Part shown: in pieces, positions 1 through 5,318 of the stretch
Layout of the letters: every line of letters starts with the position of its first letter
Position numbering within the stretch: position 1 is the first letter of the stretch
NCBI GenBank assembly: GCA_026770585.1
Contig: MU646520.1
Coordinates: forward strand, 576,582-587,093
Length of the DNA: 10,512 nucleotides
DNA from: Baffinella frigidus
Taxonomy: Eukaryota > Cryptophyceae > Cryptomonadales > Baffinellaceae
Direction: 5' to 3'
The notes under the pieces: generated by a model
Database searches by the model: none
The model's input: only the letters and a program-made list of their open reading frames with translations
What the model was told of the DNA's origin: nothing
Program-made: the position numbers and the translations under genes

Positions 1-63
1 ACCCCCAGCCCCTGACCCGTAACCCCCTTCGAGACGCGTGCAGCGGCGCGTGCTGCGGCCCCT

Positions 64-180
64 GTTCCTCTGGGGATACTACCCCGTGTAGGATGACCGG
101 AGTGCTACATCTCCTATAGTAGACGTGACTGTGTAAAGTCACTCCGGTCATCCTACACTGGGTAGTATCCCCAGAGTTCC
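64..180. mobile_element. 109-bp foldback MITE-like element
   Basis: Two 37-base arms (68-104 and 140-176) are reverse complements with essentially one mismatch; they begin CTCTGGGGATACTACCC and enclose a 35-base non-repetitive spacer. The pentamer GTTCC lies at 64-68 and again at 176-180, overlapping the arm ends, and may be a target duplication. No coding capacity is present. This is the structure of a non-autonomous foldback transposon, but only one copy lies in this window, so mobility is inferred from shape. An alternative is a hairpin RNA precursor: the transcript would form a 37-bp stem, which fits a miRNA or siRNA source. Confidence 0.6.
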
Positions 181-512
181 CGAGCGAGAACGAGAACGTT
201 GCGCATGGCTAGGATGGTGCTTGTCTGATGCCGGTCCCCCTCAGACCGTCCTTCTTGTCCAAAGGAGACGTCCACTTAATAATTCGGGGGGGTTAGATGT
301 ACCTCAAAGAGAATTTGTCGCGAGCTGATCTCAACTGCTGTGAAAGGCCACGAGGAAGGTCCCTCATTGAGACTCATTAACTGAAGTGAGCCTGGTTGAG
401 TTGAGCCTCATTGAGCTGAGCTGAGCTGGGGAGCCCCTGTTGTGTTGAACCGGATCATTGTCTCAACTCACGAAATTAATGAACCAACTCATGAACTCCA
501 CAGATTTCGAAT

Positions 513-582
513 AACCCCTAAGGGATAAGACCTAGGACCCTCCGGTAGGCAATCCGTAGGGACATAGGGGGGTTCCTACGGA
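513..582. mobile_element. Relic of an A/B-type MITE core
   Basis: The word CCTAGGACCCTCCGGTAGG (531-549) matches the core CCTAGGGCCCTACGGTAGG shared by the A and B elements at 3.8-5.0 kb and 9.4-9.8 kb, with two differences. TAAGGGATA just before it resembles the B terminus. A short hairpin follows, with arms TCCGTAGG (553-560) and CCTACGGA (575-582). Full terminal repeats cannot be drawn, so this is probably an old eroded copy. Confidence 0.4.
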
Positions 583-904
583 TAAGGTCATGGAAAGGTG
601 GCCCGATTTGGGCCAAAAATCTCTTCGTAGCCCGCTGTGTGGTCCGTAATCAGTTCCCAGCTCTGGGCCAATTGACCAAATTTGGACCTGGCTGGCTCAA
701 CGGGCTTTAACCCGGGTCTAAATATTTTTAGCAGAACTTCCTGAGCGTGAACCCCTCAAACGGTTCGAAGAAACATGGGCAAATTTTGCCGCGATTCGTG
801 ACCTCTTCGTGTAGTAAAGAGCGGACAGGGGAGGAGACACGAGACAAGAAGATGTCGGAAGGTCGCCTGTAGACGGGGAAAAGCGTAGGGTTGTGTCCCG
901 GACC

Positions 905-982
905 CAAATGTCCTTTTCCCGGACCCTGTTTCCCGGGAAATAATTTCCCATTTCCCGGACCTTCGCTCCCGGGAAATGGATT
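905..982. repeat. TTTCCCGGGAAA motif cluster, left of gene
   Basis: Repeated TTTCCCGG and CCGGGAAAT words occur in both orientations, including the palindrome TTTCCCGGGAAAT near 930 and CCCGGGAAATGGA near 968. A similar cluster occurs at 1618-1735, on the other side of the candidate gene. The motif is a perfect palindrome, so it could bind a dimeric protein, or it could simply be a local repeat. I cannot tell which from sequence. Confidence 0.45.
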
Positions 983-1049
983 CCTGGGGGAGAGAACAGC
1001 ACAAATAGAGACAGCACAAATAGGTGCGTCTGCATGTGCGTCAACGGTC

Positions 1050-1092
1050 CAGTCCTAAGGCGGGCCCGTCAGTCCCGAGGCGGGCCCGTCCG
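1050..1092 (+). repeat. Two-unit 20-bp tandem duplication
   Basis: CAGTCCTAAGGCGGGCCCGT is followed directly by CAGTCCCGAGGCGGGCCCGT, two units of 20 bases with two differences. It lies about 65 bases before the first ATG of the candidate gene at 1156, where a promoter or 5' untranslated region would be. GGCGGGCCC is a GC-box-like word. Function unknown. Confidence 0.5.
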
Positions 1093-1155
1093 GGAAAGTT
1101 AACGGAAATTACTTTTGACTTTTCCCCGATTTGGATCTCGAGCGAAGGATCCGCG

Positions 1156-1575
1156 ATGAGTGGCGGCGCTGCTTCCATGGAGGTGATCGAGGAGGAGGAG
1201 GAGGGGGAGGGCTCGCGGTCGAACCATGACCACGAGACCGAACCGGTGAGCCCCCCTCCTCTCCGCCGCCCTCCTCACTTCCCGTGGCTGCCTGTCGTGG
1301 CCATCCTGACCTGATCCCGATGTGCAGGGATCTGGGACGCAAGGTGGCGCCGACACTGACAGACACGGTCGACGGGCGCCGGGGCGCTGCGTCGGGCAAG
1401 AAGCGCAGGACAAAGGCTGACTCACCACAACATGATGGTGCTGGAGCGCCACTCGGAGTACGGCGTGGTCCCGGTGAAGGCCAAGGTGTTGTGCTGGAAG
1501 TTCTTCTGCCAGTATGGCAACGGTCTGGCGACACCATCCTTAGGTCCTGTAGGTCTCTTTGTCAGAGGGGGTTGA
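1156..1575 (+). CDS. Intron-containing gene fragment with a frame switch (possible pseudogene)
   Basis: I do not recognise this gene with confidence. Exon 1 (1156-1245, 30 codons) starts MSGGAASMEVI, followed by a Glu-rich acidic run, and ends at a canonical donor, CCG|GTGAGC. Two acceptors are possible. AG at 1326-1327 (GATGTGCAG) has the better context but opens the wrong frame. AG at 1342-1343 keeps the frame and gives a basic segment ending GKKRRTKADSP, nuclear-localisation-like. Between about 1413 and 1431 the GC3-rich coding frame shifts. From ATG 1432 a second frame reads MMVLERHSEYG, then VKAKVLCWKFFCQYGN, with G or C at nearly every wobble base, until TGA at 1573-1575. Cys-Trp-Lys-Phe-Phe-Cys vaguely recalls degenerate BED-like zinc fingers of protist proteins. 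Either an unseen small intron or an indel explains the switch. The end past about 1540 matches a repeat, suggesting truncation. Confidence 0.45.
1246..1343 (+). other. Candidate spliceosomal intron
   Basis: Donor GTGAGC at 1246, a pyrimidine-rich interior, and AG acceptors at 1326-1327 (82-base intron) and 1342-1343 (98-base intron). Only the second keeps exon 1 in the GC3-rich frame downstream. In-frame translation through the intron reaches a stop at 1312-1314, which supports removal by splicing. A third acceptor at 1361-1362 would lead directly into the frame of ATG 1432. Confidence 0.45.
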
Positions 1576-1617
1576 TTCCGAGGTTGAGGCAGTTCCCGTC
1601 CGGGGAGAAGCATTTTG

Positions 1618-1735
1618 AGGGATTTCTTATTTCCCGGGATTGAGATTTGCCCCAGATTTCCCCAGATTTCCCGTTTCCCGGAGGTTTTCAGAACCGGGAA
1701 ATAAGAGCCATTTCTTATTTCCCGTTTCCCGTCCA
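1618..1735. repeat. TTTCCCGGGAAA motif cluster, right of gene
   Basis: CTTATTTCCCGG at 1626-1637 is the reverse complement of CCGGGAAATAAG at 1694-1705, and CTTATTTCCCG recurs at 1714-1724. Between them lie two copies of AGATTTCCC and further TTTCCCG words. The same vocabulary appears at 905-982, so the candidate gene at 1156-1575 is bracketed by the two clusters. Confidence 0.5.
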
Positions 1736-1745
1736 AAACCAAGGG

Positions 1746-2300
1746 ACACAACCCTAGAAAAGCGAGGTTTAATAAGTTAACAAACACAACCGCTTCACGC
1801 TAGGGGGAGAGATGCGTCGAGACCAGGTCTCGTCCAGTAGGACAAGGTAACTAACCCACGCGGAAGGCTTGGACGATGGGGGGATCAGGAGCCAGCAGAG
1901 ATGCTCCTCCTCTGCGTCCGCGGCGTCACGCGCAGCCACGCCGCGCGTTTAGGTCCTTTAGGTTTAAATTTCTCCCAGCAGGGCCCACCGACACGCTCTT
2001 CCGTTCCCAGGTTCCAGGCAGTACGAGCTCGTACGAGGCCAAGTACCGGGTATCATGATACCGGTACCCGGAGTCGTATCAATGATATCACCAAACATGC
2101 AACGTATCTAGGAAAATCTCTCAGGAGTCAGGTCACGAGTCGAGTCAGAAGAAACCTAAAATAAAAGGGTCGCATGCACCCTTGTCTCGAAACAGAGTCG
2201 AAACATGAACCTATCTTCGGCACTTCACGGATCCTTTAGATAGCTCGAAATTAGAACAGTCGGCCAACGTCCATTTATTTATCATAAGACTATTTTGATC
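1746..2300. other. Intergenic region with palindromes, no clear gene
   Basis: Overlapping open frames at 1876-2058 and 1901-2164 are short, unlike anything I know, and run across palindromes, so I do not call them genes. Palindromes: CGAGACCAGGTCTCG at 1818-1832, GTACGAGCTCGTAC at 2021-2034, and a 25-base one at 2043-2067. TTTAGGTCCTTTAGGTTT at 1949-1966 matches the end of repeat family D, seen at 8396 and 10381. The CAG before 2011 (TTCCCAG) looks like a splice acceptor, but I see no exon that needs it. Confidence 0.45.
2043..2067. promoter_or_regulatory. 25-base near-perfect palindrome
   Basis: Arms GTACCGG and CCGGTAC enclose TATCATGATA, itself a palindrome. One extra G at 2050 is the only break in otherwise perfect symmetry. 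With GTACGAGCTCGTAC nine bases upstream, the region could extrude as two hairpins or bind a dimeric protein. No function can be assigned from sequence. Confidence 0.4.
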
Positions 2301-2501
2301 AGTGATCACGACAATTGAGCGTTCTGGACCCTTCTACTACTGAGCGTTCTATTTCCCCTTTTTTCCCCCGCTCGAGTGGTCGGGAAATTCCCTTGTCCCA
2401 AGGGTCTATCATTACAACCGAATATTTCCTCTTGCTTGTCCCCTTGTTTGTCTGTGCGATCACATTCTTACACGACCCTTGAGAATACCCCACTCTTCGT
2501 G
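2301..2501 (+). promoter_or_regulatory. Probable promoter and 5' leader of the Q-rich gene
   Basis: This stretch is much lower in GC than the coding region after it and is rich in pyrimidine runs (TTTCCCCTTTTTTCCCCC near 2351). GAGCGTTCT occurs twice (2317-2325 and 2342-2350). No ATG in the frame of the downstream gene precedes 2502. The open frame extends back to 2376, but only from a GTG, which is not a normal eukaryotic start. I see no unambiguous TATA box. Confidence 0.35.
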
Positions 2502-3414
2502 ATGTCAGGCACGCCCCAGAGCGAGCGCGATGCGTCGTGTGGCGAAGCAGGGCAGAACAGCCCTACGCTGTCTGATAACGACGAGACCAAGGAGGAGGGC
2601 GGCCCTTCAGCGCGCAAGTCTCATCACCACCCACGCCAGCTCACTGCCGCACGCGCGCTCGAAATCTTTAGGCTGCGCCCGCAACCCCAGGGTCCGGGAC
2701 AGCTACGGCGCGGCGCGATTGCGCTCTGCAAGGCCATCGCGCCACAGTTCGGCGTGAGCGCCAAGACGGTTCGCGAGATCTGGGCGGGACGCGCATGGAA
2801 ATACGCGACCCGTAGTGAGTGGACCGAGGCCGAGATCGCCACGCGGACCTCCTCCGTCTCGCTCATGATGCACCACGACCCTGCCGGCGGTACCAGCAAC
2901 TCCCCTGACACCACCGGCGTGCTTCAGCGAACGACGAACAACGACCCTGTCGCCGACTTGCCGCTGTACTCATGGAGCACCTCGGCGCTCCAACACTCAA
3001 GCCTTCAAGCTCTCGGCCCTGTTGCGCCCCCGCTCCAACAACAAGCCCCGACGCTCCAGGCGGCTCCGCTGCTTGGCCTCAACAACGGCGCTGTCGCGTC
3101 CCTCCAGGTGCTCCTTGCCGCCGCGTACGCGCCGCAGCACGCGCGGCAGCAAGCGGTTTTGCAACAAATGCACCCGGCGGCTCCGCAGGCGCACACCAGT
3201 TCCGCAACACAGATGCCGGTGCCGTCCTCCGGATTCCAGACGGCGCCGCCGCACACAGCGTGGGGCTCCGGGGCGGCGACGCAGCTCGTTCCCGCGCAAG
3301 ACCAAGCAACGCTGGCACAGCAGCAGCACCACCAGCACGACCACCTCCAGCAGGAAGTGCAACACTTCCTCCAGCAGCTTCAGCAGCACTACCAGCAGCA
3401 GCAGCAGCAGCAGC

Positions 3415-3458
<44 letters not shown>

Positions 3459-3629
3459 CACGCGGTAGAGAAGGCGGTGGCGGCGGAGGTGTGTGTGCAT
3501 GGGCAGGAGTCGCTCGTGATGGGGCTCCCGCTCTCGCCGAGTGCCACGCTCTCCACCAGCCTGAGAGTCAACCACTACGCGTGCCTGATGCCTCCCTCCT
3601 GGAGGCATCAGGCATCAGGACCCTCCTGA
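2502..3629 (+). CDS. Glutamine-rich protein with a helix-turn-helix-like segment
   Basis: A 375-residue protein, the best-supported gene here. ATG 2502 is the first ATG in frame. Residues 1-46 are Ser/Glu-rich and polar (MSGTPQSERD start). Residues 47-98 are the only folded-looking part: an amphipathic stretch LTAARALEIFRLRP, then ALCKAIAPQFGVSAKTVREI and WAGRAWKYATRSEW. The pattern FGVSxKTVREIW looks like the turn and recognition helix of a helix-turn-helix, followed by a Trp-rich motif. I associate this combination with uncharacterised protist proteins (cryptophytes, stramenopiles). Residues 160-320 are low complexity, rich in Gln, Ala and Pro, with 21 glutamines and one Arg at 298-319. Such tails are common in transcriptional activators, so a nuclear DNA-binding role is my inference. 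G or C at most wobble bases supports coding. No introns are needed. The C-terminal 50 residues lie over hairpins and may be unstructured. Confidence 0.75.
3393..3458 (+). repeat. CAG trinucleotide repeat coding for polyglutamine
   Basis: Seven CAG, one CGG, then twelve CAG, one CAA and one CAG. It encodes residues 298-319 of the Q-rich protein. The single CGG and CAA interruptions would slow slippage, but the tract is long enough to vary in length between strains. Confidence 0.9.
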
Positions 3630-3631
3630 TG
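3584..3631 (+). terminator. Double hairpin spanning the stop codon
   Basis: CCTGATGCCTCC (3584-3595) and GGAGGCATCAGG (3601-3612) form a perfect 12-bp stem with a 5-base loop. A second stem follows at once, CATCAGGA (3613-3620) with TCCTGATG (3624-3631), and contains the stop codon TGA of the Q-rich gene. The CATCAGG word thus appears four times in alternating orientation. It may affect transcript 3' end formation or stability, or may be an inverted duplication that moved the stop. I label it terminator only by position. Confidence 0.4.
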
Positions 3632-3699
3632 CCTGCTACCAGTCAGAGGCCGCTCGATTCCTGCCACGGGCGGTGCTGGGAGTAGAGCCCGAAGAGCTA

Positions 3700-3995
3700 C
3701 TAGGTACTTGTGCGAGTAGGGGAGATGGGGGAAGGGTGCGGTGGTGCATTGCAAAGAGATGACAATGAAGACGATGGCGTACAGGGGTACCTCGCTCATA
3801 ATAAAACGCCCCCCCCTAGGACCCTACAGTAGGACCAGGCCTAGGGCCCTATGGTGGTCCTAGGGGGGGGGGCGGTTTCTTATGAGCGAGGTACCCCTGT
3901 ACATGTGCATTGCCTTGTTCAAGGTTGTGGTGTATGGGACCTCAACAAGGATCTCTCTCTCTGACCTCTACAAGAATCTCACTCTGAGGCGTGGC
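3700..3995 (+). repeat. Repeat family C, copy 1 (with A1 inserted)
   Basis: Aligns by eye with 4455-4646 and 9316-9390. Shared landmarks in order are a G-rich stretch with GGGGGAAG, GTGGTGC, GATGACAATGAA, then CATTGCCTYGTTCAA, GTTGTGG, GGGACCT and a run of CT dinucleotides. In this copy element A1 interrupts the repeat between GATGGCG and CATGTGCATTGCC, while copy 2 has no insertion there. The right part carries a short duplication (ACCTCAACAAGGATCTC and ACCTCTACAAGAATCTC). No coding capacity; nature of the parent element unknown. Confidence 0.6.
3780..3901. mobile_element. MITE A1, complete, TA-flanked
   Basis: The terminal inverted repeat TACAGGGGTACCTCGCTCAT continues as a nearly complete foldback: after CATAA both arms run through AAA, C-rich and CCTAGGACC segments. 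The centre is CCTACAGTAGGACCAGG then CCTAGGGCCCTATGG. 122 bases including the flanking TA dinucleotides; no coding capacity. The uninterrupted copy of repeat C at about 4533-4545 has one TA at this position, so TA is the duplicated target. TA duplication is typical of Tc1/mariner-type elements, although the CAGGGG terminus is not diagnostic. Read outwards, each end supplies an ATG (ATGAGCGAGGTACC). Confidence 0.85.
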
Positions 3996-4093
3996 ATGTG
4001 GCTAGGAGCGTCCTAGGGGCGGTGCTAATGAGGTTCGTGTTCTCGATTGCGAGGTAGTACTGTACAGCGGTGTGCAGAGGTTGCCGGAGAACG

Positions 4094-4214
4094 TACAGGG
4101 GTACCTCGCTCATAAGAAGGCGCCCCCCTCCCGACGACCACCACAGGGCCCTAGGCATAATCCTACTGTAGGGTCCTAGTGGGGGCGGTTTCTTGTGAGC
4201 GAGGTACCCCTGTA
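4094..4214. mobile_element. MITE A2, complete, core reversed relative to A1
   Basis: The same termini as A1 (TACAGGGGTACCTCGCTCAT on the left, the matching end at 4195-4214), 121 bases including TA on each side. The core reads AGGGCCCTAGGC then CCTACTGTAGGGTCCTAG, the reverse complement of the A1 core order, so this copy inserted in the opposite orientation. The right arm has one change (TTGTGAGCG for TTATGAGCG). Confidence 0.85.
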
Positions 4215-4224
4215 GAGCCCGAGG

Positions 4225-4445
4225 ACCACAGGTTCACTGAACCTCGATAGTAAGGAAGTATGTGAGTACGAAGTAAGTAAGCTGCATACACGGTAAGTAA
4301 CCAGCAGTAAGTAAGTTACTTACTTGGTAAGTAAGCAGCAAGCAAGTAAGTAGTAAGTAACCTACTTACTTGGTAAGTATGTGAGTGAGTCAGTAGCTTA
4401 CCTACTAGTTACTTACTTACTTTTGTGGGTCGGTGAACCTGTGGT
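4225..4445. mobile_element. GTAA/TTAC-filled element with 13-bp inverted ends
   Basis: ACCACAGGTTCAC (4225-4237) and its exact reverse complement GTGAACCTGTGGT (4433-4445) bracket 195 bases made almost entirely of GTAAGTAAG and CTTACTTAC tetranucleotide runs in both orientations. The left end also sits in a small palindrome (AGGTTCACTGAACCT, 4230-4244). It could be a foldback element whose interior expanded as a microsatellite, or a microsatellite that happened to grow between inverted ends. GTAAGT matches the eukaryotic splice-donor consensus many times over. Confidence 0.5.
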
Positions 4446-4585
4446 AGACCTAAGTACACTAGCCACATGCACGATTAGAAGAGAGGGGGAAGAGTGTGGT
4501 GCTGGGGTACGATGTGATGACAATGAATTATGAAATACATGCACATTGCCTCGTTCAAAGTTTTGGCAGCTGGGACCTTTCCACT

Positions 4586-4622
4586 GCTCTCTCTCTCGCG
4601 CGCGCTCTCTCTCTCTCTCTCT
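4586..4622 (+). repeat. CT dinucleotide microsatellite
   Basis: About 18 CT-type dinucleotides interrupted by CGCGCGCG. It lies inside repeat C at the position where the other copies have a much shorter CTCTCTCT run, so it expanded after the copies separated. Confidence 0.85.
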
Positions 4623-4644
4623 GCACAGGTCCCACTGGGACCTG

Positions 4645-4864
4645 AACCGGGTTACCTCGCTCAGGAGGAGCCGCACCCCCTAAGACCCTACAGTAGGCCT
4701 ATCTATCCCTTAAGTGGCCATGCGGCCAAATTTGACCGCAAAGAGATCGTAGGCAGGTCCTAGGGCCCTACGGTAGGGTGTATGAGCCAACTGGCTACTT
4801 AAGGGATAGCTCGACGGTGATCCGGGGGGGGGGGGTCGCTCCTTATGAGCGAGGTACTCCTGTA
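4645..4864. mobile_element. MITE A3, split by a B element
   Basis: The left end is eroded (GGGTTACCTCGCTCA), the right end is well kept (TTATGAGCGAGGTACTCCTGTA pattern, 4843-4864). The A core starts normally (CCCTAAGACCCTACAGTAGGCCT) and is then broken at 4703 by complete element B1, after which the A right arm resumes with a G12 run and TTATGAGCG. Removing B1 leaves about 113 bases, close to the 121-122 of A1 and A2. The erosion of A3 and the good state of B1 give the order of events: A first, B later. Confidence 0.75.
4703..4809. mobile_element. MITE B1, nested in A3
   Basis: Termini CTATCCCTTAAGTGGCCA and TGGCTACTTAAGGGATAG are inverted copies with one mismatch over 18 bases; 107 bases in total. 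The interior has CCAAATTTGACC then GGCAGGTCCTAGGGCCCTAC and GGTAGGGTGTATGAGCC, matching B2 and B3. It is inserted in the core of A3. No coding capacity, so movement would need a transposase from elsewhere. Confidence 0.8.
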
Positions 4865-4910
4865 CACTGCACAGGTCCGAGTGGAACGAGGATTCCCTGG
4901 GTGGAAACCA

Positions 4911-5014
4911 TATCCCTTAAGTGACCAGGCCTCCAAATTTGGGGGCCTGAGGTCCTAGGCAGGTCCTAGGGCCCTACCGTAGGGCGTATGAGCCTACTGG
5001 TCACTTAAGGGATA
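4911..5014. mobile_element. MITE B2, complete, TA-flanked
   Basis: TATCCCTTAAGTGACCAG (4911-4928) has a perfect inverted copy at 4997-5014. The interior GGTCCTAGGCAGGTCCTAGG, CCCTACCGTAGGGCGTATGAGCC is shared with B1 and B3. It interrupts repeat C between AAACCA and GCCATGTTGG. The related site at 9685-9692 lacks it and reads ACCATGTAGCCATC, consistent with insertion at TA. Confidence 0.85.
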
Positions 5015-5069
5015 GCCATGTTGGTGGTGATGCGATTAAACGCGCGTGTTTTCCAGAAAGCCCAGGCTG

Positions 5070-5184
5070 CAGAGGATAGCGCAAAACCTACCCCGTAATT
5101 AGGCTCCGAAAGAGTCTCAGAGCAAACCTAAGACAGGCACTAGTAACCTGTACAATAGTGCCTTGACACAGAGGATAGCGCAAA
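5070..5184. repeat. 16-bp direct repeats flanking an 83-base segment
   Basis: CAGAGGATAGCGCAAA occurs at 5070-5085 and again at 5169-5184. The intervening segment contains a hairpin with arms AGGCACTA (5135-5142) and TAGTGCCT (5156-5163). This may be an insertion with a long target duplication or a simple tandem duplication of about 99 bases that diverged. Confidence 0.45.
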
Positions 5185-5209
5185 GCACAGAGCGCAGTGG
5201 GAGACCTTG

Positions 5210-5259
5210 CGAATGGTGTGAGAGACAGGCCCGCCTCACGAATGGCGTGAGATAGGCCC
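5210..5259 (+). repeat. Two-unit 29-bp tandem repeat
   Basis: CGAATGGTGTGAGAGACAGG with trailing CCC at 5210-5232 and CGAATGGCGTGAGATAGGCC with trailing C at 5239-5259: two diverged units spaced by 29 bases. The minus-strand open frame here (5088-5300) crosses these repeats and is not convincing as a gene. Confidence 0.45.
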
Positions 5260-5318
5260 AAATGCTCGCCACTCGGCAGGCTCCAATGCCCTAGAGCCAC
5301 TGCGTGTTCAGAAACAGA

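Larger units (their letters stand above)
181..1020. other. Non-coding region with degenerate repeats
   Basis: No reading frame here looks coding. The stretch 371-440 is built from degenerate TTGAG and TGAGC words (TGAGCTGAGCTGAGCTG at its clearest), a small low-complexity repeat. At 660-720 there is an AT-rich palindrome (CCAAATTTGG) resembling words inside the B elements further along. The open frames on the minus strand between 718 and 1044 are rich in proline, serine and arginine and cross the TTTCCCGGGAAA motif cluster, so I read them as non-coding. Confidence 0.5.
4455..5078 (+). repeat. Repeat family C, copy 2 (with A3, B1 and B2 inserted)
   Basis: Left part 4455-4644 aligns with copy 1: CTAG, GGGGGAAGAG, GATGACAATGAA, CATTGCCTCGTTCAAAG, GGGACCT, CT run. 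The right part aligns with 9498-9755 of copy 3: CACTGCACAGGTCC, CCTGGGTGGAAACCA, GCCATGTTGGTGGTG, GATTAAACGCGCG, TTTTCCAGAAAGC, CAGAGGAT. Two insertions split it: A3 (carrying B1) at 4645-4864 and B2 at 4911-5014. No coding capacity is visible. Confidence 0.6.

Noticed and set aside
2972-3685. Open frames rich in Ala, Ser, Leu or Cys overlapping the Q-rich gene on both strands
   Set aside because: They are other-frame readings of the CAG repeat and its GC-rich surroundings. The Q frame has the better wobble pattern and a recognisable folded segment.
3608-3799. Minus-strand 63-residue frame starting MSEVPLY
   Set aside because: Its start is the terminus of MITE A1 and the rest is repeat C and the tail of the Q-rich gene; no independent coding sign.
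5088-5300. 70-residue minus-strand frame
   Set aside because: It crosses a tandem repeat and a direct repeat, has no recognisable motif and no codon bias.
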